Of a stretch of DNA of 11,400 nucleotides, positions 7,761 through 11,400 are shown piece after piece (positions within the stretch are counted from its first letter, which is position 1; the number at the start of each line of letters is the position of its first letter). Below the pieces are notes generated by a model that made no database searches, was not told the origin of the DNA, and saw only the letters and a program-made list of their open reading frames with translations. Position numbers and translations under genes: made by a program. This DNA comes from JAWXVE01 sp044425555 (GTDB taxonomy: Bacteria; Bacillota; Clostridia; Lachnospirales; Lachnospiraceae): assembly GCA_044425555.1 (NCBI GenBank), contig JAWXVF010000083.1, forward strand, positions 1-11,400. The letters are read 5' to 3'.

Positions 7761-8600
7761 ATGCAAACCTTACAAACAATTAAACAGACACGCGAATGTA
7801 TTAAAACATGGAAAAAACAAGGGAATACCATTGGATTTGTACCGACCATGGGATACTTACATGAGGGTCATAAAAGTCTAATAGATAGAGCGAGAGAAGA
7901 AAATGATAAAGTGGTTGTAAGTATCTTTCTTAATCCCACACAATTTGGAGCGAATGAAGATTTAAGCACATATCCAGTAGATTTAGAAGCAGACAGTAGA
8001 TTATGTGAAGAAAGTGGAGTAGACCTTATCTTTCACCCACAACCCATAGAAATGTATCCAAAAGATTTCTGTACAACCGTTAATATGACTAGACTTACAG
8101 AAGAACTATGTGGTAAATCAAGACCTGTTCATTTTGGAGGGGTGTGCTTAGTGGTAAATAAGCTATTTAATATAGTGAATGCAGATAGAGCATACTTTGG
8201 TGAGAAAGATGCACAACAATTAGCTGTTATTAAAAAAATGGTACAAGACTTAGATATGGACATAGAAGTGATAGGATGTCCAATTATTCGAGAAAGAGAT
8301 GGACTTGCCAAAAGCTCAAGAAACGTTTATTTAAATGAAGAGGAAAGAAAAGTAGCCTGTATTTTGCATGAAACCTTACAGATGGCAAAAGAGATGTTAA
8401 AAGATACAAAGATACAAGATGTGATTAAATTTATAGAAGAGAATATAAGTTCTAAACCATTCACAAGAATAGATTATGTACAAATTGTTGATAGTCTGAC
8501 AATGCAACCAGTAACAGAGAAAAAACAATCGGTTTTAGTTGCTATTGCTGTATTTATAGGAACGACTAGACTAATTGATAATTTTACGTTGGAGGTTTAA
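7761..8600 (+). CDS. panC: Pantothenate synthetase (pantoate-beta-alanine ligase)
   Basis: PanC condenses pantoate and beta-alanine to pantothenate with ATP cleavage to AMP, through a pantoyl-adenylate. The 279-residue protein belongs to the nucleotidyltransferase superfamily: VPTMGYLHEGH at 27-37 holds the HIGH-type motif (H34, H37), FLNPTQFG has the pantoate-binding Q61, FGEKDAQQ (146-153) and AKSSRN (183-188, the KMSKS-like loop) follow. The C-terminal half has IDYVQIVDS and TRLIDN, as in the family dimer/lid domain. The ATG directly abuts the panB stop codon with no gap; the nearest purine-rich site (GGAG, 7745-7748) is a little far, so coupling to panB translation is likely. It joins the products of the reductase upstream and PanD downstream. 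Confidence 0.98.
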   Translation: MQTLQTIKQTRECIKTWKKQGNTIGFVPTMGYLHEGHKSLIDRAREENDKVVVSIFLNPTQFGANEDLSTYPVDLEADSRLCEESGVDLIFHPQPIEMYPKDFCTTVNMTRLTEELCGKSRPVHFGGVCLVVNKLFNIVNADRAYFGEKDAQQLAVIKKMVQDLDMDIEVIGCPIIRERDGLAKSSRNVYLNEEERKVACILHETLQMAKEMLKDTKIQDVIKFIEENISSKPFTRIDYVQIVDSLTMQPVTEKKQSVLVAIAVFIGTTRLIDNFTLEV

Positions 8601-8601
8601 G

Positions 8602-8994
8602 ATGTTATTAAATATGCTAAAGGGGAAAATTCATAGAGCAATAGTAGTTCAGGCAGAGCTTGATTACGTAGGTAGTATTACTATAGATAAGGATTTATTA
8701 GATGCAGCAGGAATTTTGGAATATGAGCAAGTGCAGATTGTAGATATTAATAATGGAAATAGATTTGAAACGTATACAATAGCAGGAGAACGAGGAAGTG
8801 GAATGATATGCTTAAATGGAGCTGCTGCTAGATGCGTCAGTGTTCATGATAAAATTATTATTATGGCTTATGCAACCATGACAGAAGAAGAGGTGAAGGA
8901 CAACCCACCGAAAGTCGTTTTTGTGGATGAGGATAATAAGATTACACGCGTAACACATTATGAAAAACATGGGAAATTGAGTGATATGAGGTAG
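8602..8994 (+). CDS. panD: Aspartate 1-decarboxylase (pyruvoyl enzyme) precursor
   Basis: PanD decarboxylates L-aspartate to beta-alanine, the second substrate of PanC. The translated protein (130 residues) starts MLLNMLKGKIHRA and contains YVGSITID, where the chain is expected to cleave itself between G24 and S25; Ser25 becomes the pyruvoyl group of the alpha subunit. Further family features are NNGNRFETY and NGAAARCVSVHDKIIIMAY. An in-frame ATG lies 27 bases earlier (8575), inside panC, but GGAGG at 8591-8595 is correctly placed for the ATG at 8602 and the protein then begins as family members do, so 8602 is chosen. It begins just after the panC stop. Some bacteria need a PanM/PanZ maturation factor; none is visible here, as usual for Gram-positive PanD. 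Confidence 0.97.
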   Translation: MLLNMLKGKIHRAIVVQAELDYVGSITIDKDLLDAAGILEYEQVQIVDINNGNRFETYTIAGERGSGMICLNGAAARCVSVHDKIIIMAYATMTEEEVKDNPPKVVFVDEDNKITRVTHYEKHGKLSDMR

Positions 8995-8999
8995 TATGG

Positions 9000-10190
9000 A
9001 TGAAGAGAGTGATTTTAGGTGTTACAGCAAGTATATCAGCATATAAAATTGCAAACTTATGCAGTATGTTGGTAAAACTCAATTATGATGTCCATGTAAT
9101 TATGACAAAAAATGCTACTAATTTTATAAATCCACTTATCTTTGAAACCTTAACGAACAATAAATGTTTAGTGGATACATTTGATACAAATGAGGAATTT
9201 CCAATAACGCACATATCTCTTCCGCAAAATGCTGACCTTATGTTGATAGCTCCAGCGTCTGCCAATATTTTAGGAAAGATTGCAAATGGAATATCAGACG
9301 ATATGTTAACTTCTTGCGTCACTGCGTGTACTTGTAAAGTGTTGATAGCTCCTGCTATGAATACACATATGTATGGGAATCCCATTACCAAAGACAATGT
9401 GAAAAAATTAGAAAGATTTGGTTACGCAATTATAGAGCCAGATACAGGAATGTTAGCTTGTGGAGAAGTTGGAATAGGAAAGTTACCTGCAGAAGAGGTA
9501 TTATTAGATTATATTCTTAGAGAAATAAGTTGTGACAAAGATTTAGTAGGTGAGAAGATATTAATTACAGCTGGACCTACAAGAGAAAGCTTAGACCCTG
9601 TAAGATTTATAACGAATCATTCGTCAGGGAAAATGGGATATGAACTAGCAAAATGTGCTATGTTACGTGGTGCAGATGTGACGTTGATTAGTGGACCAAC
9701 CACCATTAAGAAGCCACCTTTCGTAGACGTGATAGATGTGACTAGTGCTAGACAGATGTATGAAAAAGTTTTAGAATACTACGAGGATTTTGATATTATC
9801 ATTAAGTCGGCAGCAGTTGCAGATTATACACCGAAACATAAGAGTGAACAGAAGATGAAAAAATCAGATGGAGAACTTATATTAGAATTAGAGAAGACTA
9901 GTGATATTCTAGCCTATCTTGGAAAGAACAAGAAACCTCATCAATTTATTTGTGGCTTTTCAATGGAAACAGAGAATATGATTGAAAATTCTAGAAAGAA
10001 ATTAGAACATAAAAATGTTGATATGATTGTAGCGAATAATCTAACCACTAAAGGTGCAGGATTTCAAGGAGATACGAATGTGGTTACTATCTTAACGAAA
10101 GAAATCGTAAAAGAATTAGAACTTATGAGCAAACAAGAGGTGTCCTATAAAATCTTAGATGAAATAAAAGAGATACAAAACAATAACTAA
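9000..10190 (+). CDS. coaBC: Bifunctional phosphopantothenoylcysteine synthetase/decarboxylase
   Basis: CoaBC couples 4'-phosphopantothenate to cysteine using CTP (CoaB), then decarboxylates the product to 4'-phosphopantetheine using FMN (CoaC). In this 396-residue protein the CoaC flavoprotein domain spans about 1-180: GVTASISAYK for FMN phosphate binding, active-site H71 in THISL, PAMN (118-121) and the GMLACG loop with C154. The CoaB domain follows from about 184: ITAGPTRESLDPVRFITNHSSGKMG with N206, SAAVADY (270-276), and KMKK at 285-288, matching the conserved CoaB lysine motif. Both active sites look complete. GAGGTAG at 8988-8994 overlaps the panD stop and serves this ATG, five bases after panD. 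Location in the pantothenate operon links vitamin B5 synthesis directly to CoA assembly; pantothenate kinase must be encoded elsewhere. Confidence 0.98.
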   Translation: MKRVILGVTASISAYKIANLCSMLVKLNYDVHVIMTKNATNFINPLIFETLTNNKCLVDTFDTNEEFPITHISLPQNADLMLIAPASANILGKIANGISDDMLTSCVTACTCKVLIAPAMNTHMYGNPITKDNVKKLERFGYAIIEPDTGMLACGEVGIGKLPAEEVLLDYILREISCDKDLVGEKILITAGPTRESLDPVRFITNHSSGKMGYELAKCAMLRGADVTLISGPTTIKKPPFVDVIDVTSARQMYEKVLEYYEDFDIIIKSAAVADYTPKHKSEQKMKKSDGELILELEKTSDILAYLGKNKKPHQFICGFSMETENMIENSRKKLEHKNVDMIVANNLTTKGAGFQGDTNVVTILTKEIVKELELMSKQEVSYKILDEIKEIQNNN

Positions 10191-10231
10191 CATATCAAAT
10201 CAATTGTACGATGTTGTGATAAGGAGATAAC

Positions 10232-11400
10232 GTGAATCAAAAAAATACTGCTAAAGATACAAAGATGACGAAAATGATTATAGTGGCAATTTTAATACTT
10301 AGTATTGGTGGGGGAGTGATGTTAATCTATCTCTCTAGTATAGAAGAGTCAAGTGTTTTTAATATTCCGTATAATTCAGAATCTGCTTGGAAAAATGCAC
10401 AATTTCATTCTATGTTATTGTTTCGTACGCTATTATTACCAGATAGTATGTATCAGACAACGGAGTTAGATTTGGCAGAAGAATTTAGCATATTAAATGA
10501 TGGACTTACTTACAGAGTCACCATTAAGGAGGGGATTGTATGGTCGAATGGGGAACCTTTGACAATAGAAGATGTGGTGTTTAGTATCGAATCATCTTTG
10601 AAAGCGAAAGATACTAATGGAATCTATACATTAGCATTTTCTAAAATTGTAGGGTATGAAGATTTCATAGACAATGTAACGGACCATTTAATCGGATTAG
10701 AAGTTTCTGGACAAACTGTCACCATACAATTGACTAGCCTCTATCCATCTATGGAACAGATCTTAGCACAATTTGTAATTGTACCAAAACATATCTTAGA
10801 GCAGGAAGAAGTGACTATGCTCAATTATAATGAATTCTGGGAGAATCCAGTAGTAAGTGGTATGTATAAAGTGGAAGAGGTTACAGAAGAAGTTGTAACA
10901 CTAGTGAAAAATGAGCGTTACATAGGAGAAGAACCTTTAATAGAGACTATAAAAATGCACACGAATTATCAACAAGAATTGTTAGATTACTTTTCGACTA
11001 ATAATATTTCAGACATTACAAATTATAGAATAAAAGTAGGAGTAGAGGAATATCTTACTAGTTCCCTATTCTATCGTTACTTTATATTTAATATGCAAGG
11101 TATTGATGGGAATGAAAATGAAGCAATGCAAGATGTGCGTGTACGAAAAGCAATTGCTTATGCAATTAATCGAGAGAATATCATAGAGCATATATATGAA
11201 AACACTACAACCATTATTAACTCAGGGATTCCTGATTCCCACTATGCAGTTAGTAGAGACTCTATAGAGTATGATCCAGAAATGGCAAAGCAATTATTAG
11301 AAGAGGCTGGATATGATTTTGAAAGGCCGTTGGTACTTGCTTATTACTATGCAGATAATGTTTCGGAATCTTTTATGTATGCAGTGGCCAATGATCTAAG
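10232..11400 (+). CDS. ABC transporter substrate-binding protein, family 5 (peptide/nickel type), 3'-truncated
   Basis: An open frame begins at a GTG with AAGGAG (10221-10226) five bases upstream and runs off the window after 389 codons without a stop. Family 5 binding proteins capture peptides, nickel or similar solutes for an ABC importer. Typical signatures are visible: YRVTIKEGIVWSNGEPLT (about 94-111) followed by EDVVFSIES, and VRKAIAYAINRENII around 303-318, then AKQLLEEAGY. The N-terminus is a short Lys-rich stretch, then one hydrophobic segment (about 15-34, IIVAILILSIGGGVMLIYLSS). There is no Cys at a lipobox position, so the protein seems anchored by an uncleaved helix, or cleaved by signal peptidase I, rather than being a lipoprotein. 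It starts 41 bp after coaBC with no terminator, so it may be read through from the pan operon. Permease and ATPase genes, if any, lie beyond the window; the substrate cannot be told. Confidence 0.88.
   Translation, partial: MNQKNTAKDTKMTKMIIVAILILSIGGGVMLIYLSSIEESSVFNIPYNSESAWKNAQFHSMLLFRTLLLPDSMYQTTELDLAEEFSILNDGLTYRVTIKEGIVWSNGEPLTIEDVVFSIESSLKAKDTNGIYTLAFSKIVGYEDFIDNVTDHLIGLEVSGQTVTIQLTSLYPSMEQILAQFVIVPKHILEQEEVTMLNYNEFWENPVVSGMYKVEEVTEEVVTLVKNERYIGEEPLIETIKMHTNYQQELLDYFSTNNISDITNYRIKVGVEEYLTSSLFYRYFIFNMQGIDGNENEAMQDVRVRKAIAYAINRENIIEHIYENTTTIINSGIPDSHYAVSRDSIEYDPEMAKQLLEEAGYDFERPLVLAYYYADNVSESFMYAVANDL

Noticed and set aside
8575..8601. Upstream in-frame ATG for panD inside panC
   Set aside because: GGAGG is placed for the ATG at 8602, and the shorter protein starts exactly like known PanD proteins.
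8996..9046. Out-of-frame ATG four bases before the coaBC start, opening a 16-codon frame
   Set aside because: The peptide has no recognisable features and overlaps coaBC; most likely a chance ATGGATG, though it could slightly affect coaBC start choice.
1327..9397. Minus-strand open frames of 60-106 codons (1327-1509, 5097-5417, 7358-7552, 8129-8311, 9083-9397)
   Set aside because: Each lies wholly inside a well-identified + strand gene, has no recognisable protein features and is best explained as an antisense shadow.

Overview
The window looks like ordinary core chromosome of a low-GC Gram-positive anaerobe, most likely a clostridium near the Lachnospiraceae. The DNA is visibly AT-rich, ribosome binding sites are strong GGAGG/GAGGT types, promoters are SigA-like with extended -10 boxes, and SerA, bS21 and the DUF2520 protein resemble clostridial forms. 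This placement is inference from recognised protein style, not from a search. All genes lie on the + strand, and I see no rRNA, tRNA, CRISPR array, insertion sequence or phage gene.

Region 1 (1-4312): the 3' part of serA (serine biosynthesis), then 17 bp later a large SWIM zinc-finger SNF2-family ATPase, probably co-transcribed. Region 2 (4313-4661): rpsU (ribosomal protein bS21) as a self-contained unit with a near-consensus promoter, a potentially folded leader and a strong intrinsic terminator. The gene is only 58 codons. Region 3 (4662-5960): a secreted D-alanyl-D-alanine carboxypeptidase (penicillin-binding protein) for peptidoglycan trimming.

Region 4 (about 6019-10190): a compact five-gene operon, panG-like (DUF2520), panB, panC, panD and coaBC, with stop/start overlaps or gaps of 0-7 bp. 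PanB makes ketopantoate, the DUF2520 protein probably reduces it to pantoate, PanD makes beta-alanine, PanC joins the two into pantothenate, and CoaBC converts 4'-phosphopantothenate to 4'-phosphopantetheine. Only pantothenate kinase and the last two CoA steps are missing. A well-placed promoter (TTTACA-17-TATATT with TGn) precedes it and shows that the first gene starts at 6112, not at the earlier in-frame ATG at 5983.

Region 5 (10232-11400): the 5' part of a family 5 (peptide/nickel-type) substrate-binding protein with a GTG start and a membrane anchor instead of a lipobox, cut by the window end. It follows coaBC by 41 bp without a terminator.

I found no convincing new system. The points most worth a second look are the non-canonical ketopantoate reductase heading a pantothenate-to-CoA operon, the membrane-anchored binding protein behind it, the rpsU leader, and the changed acid-base position in SerA.
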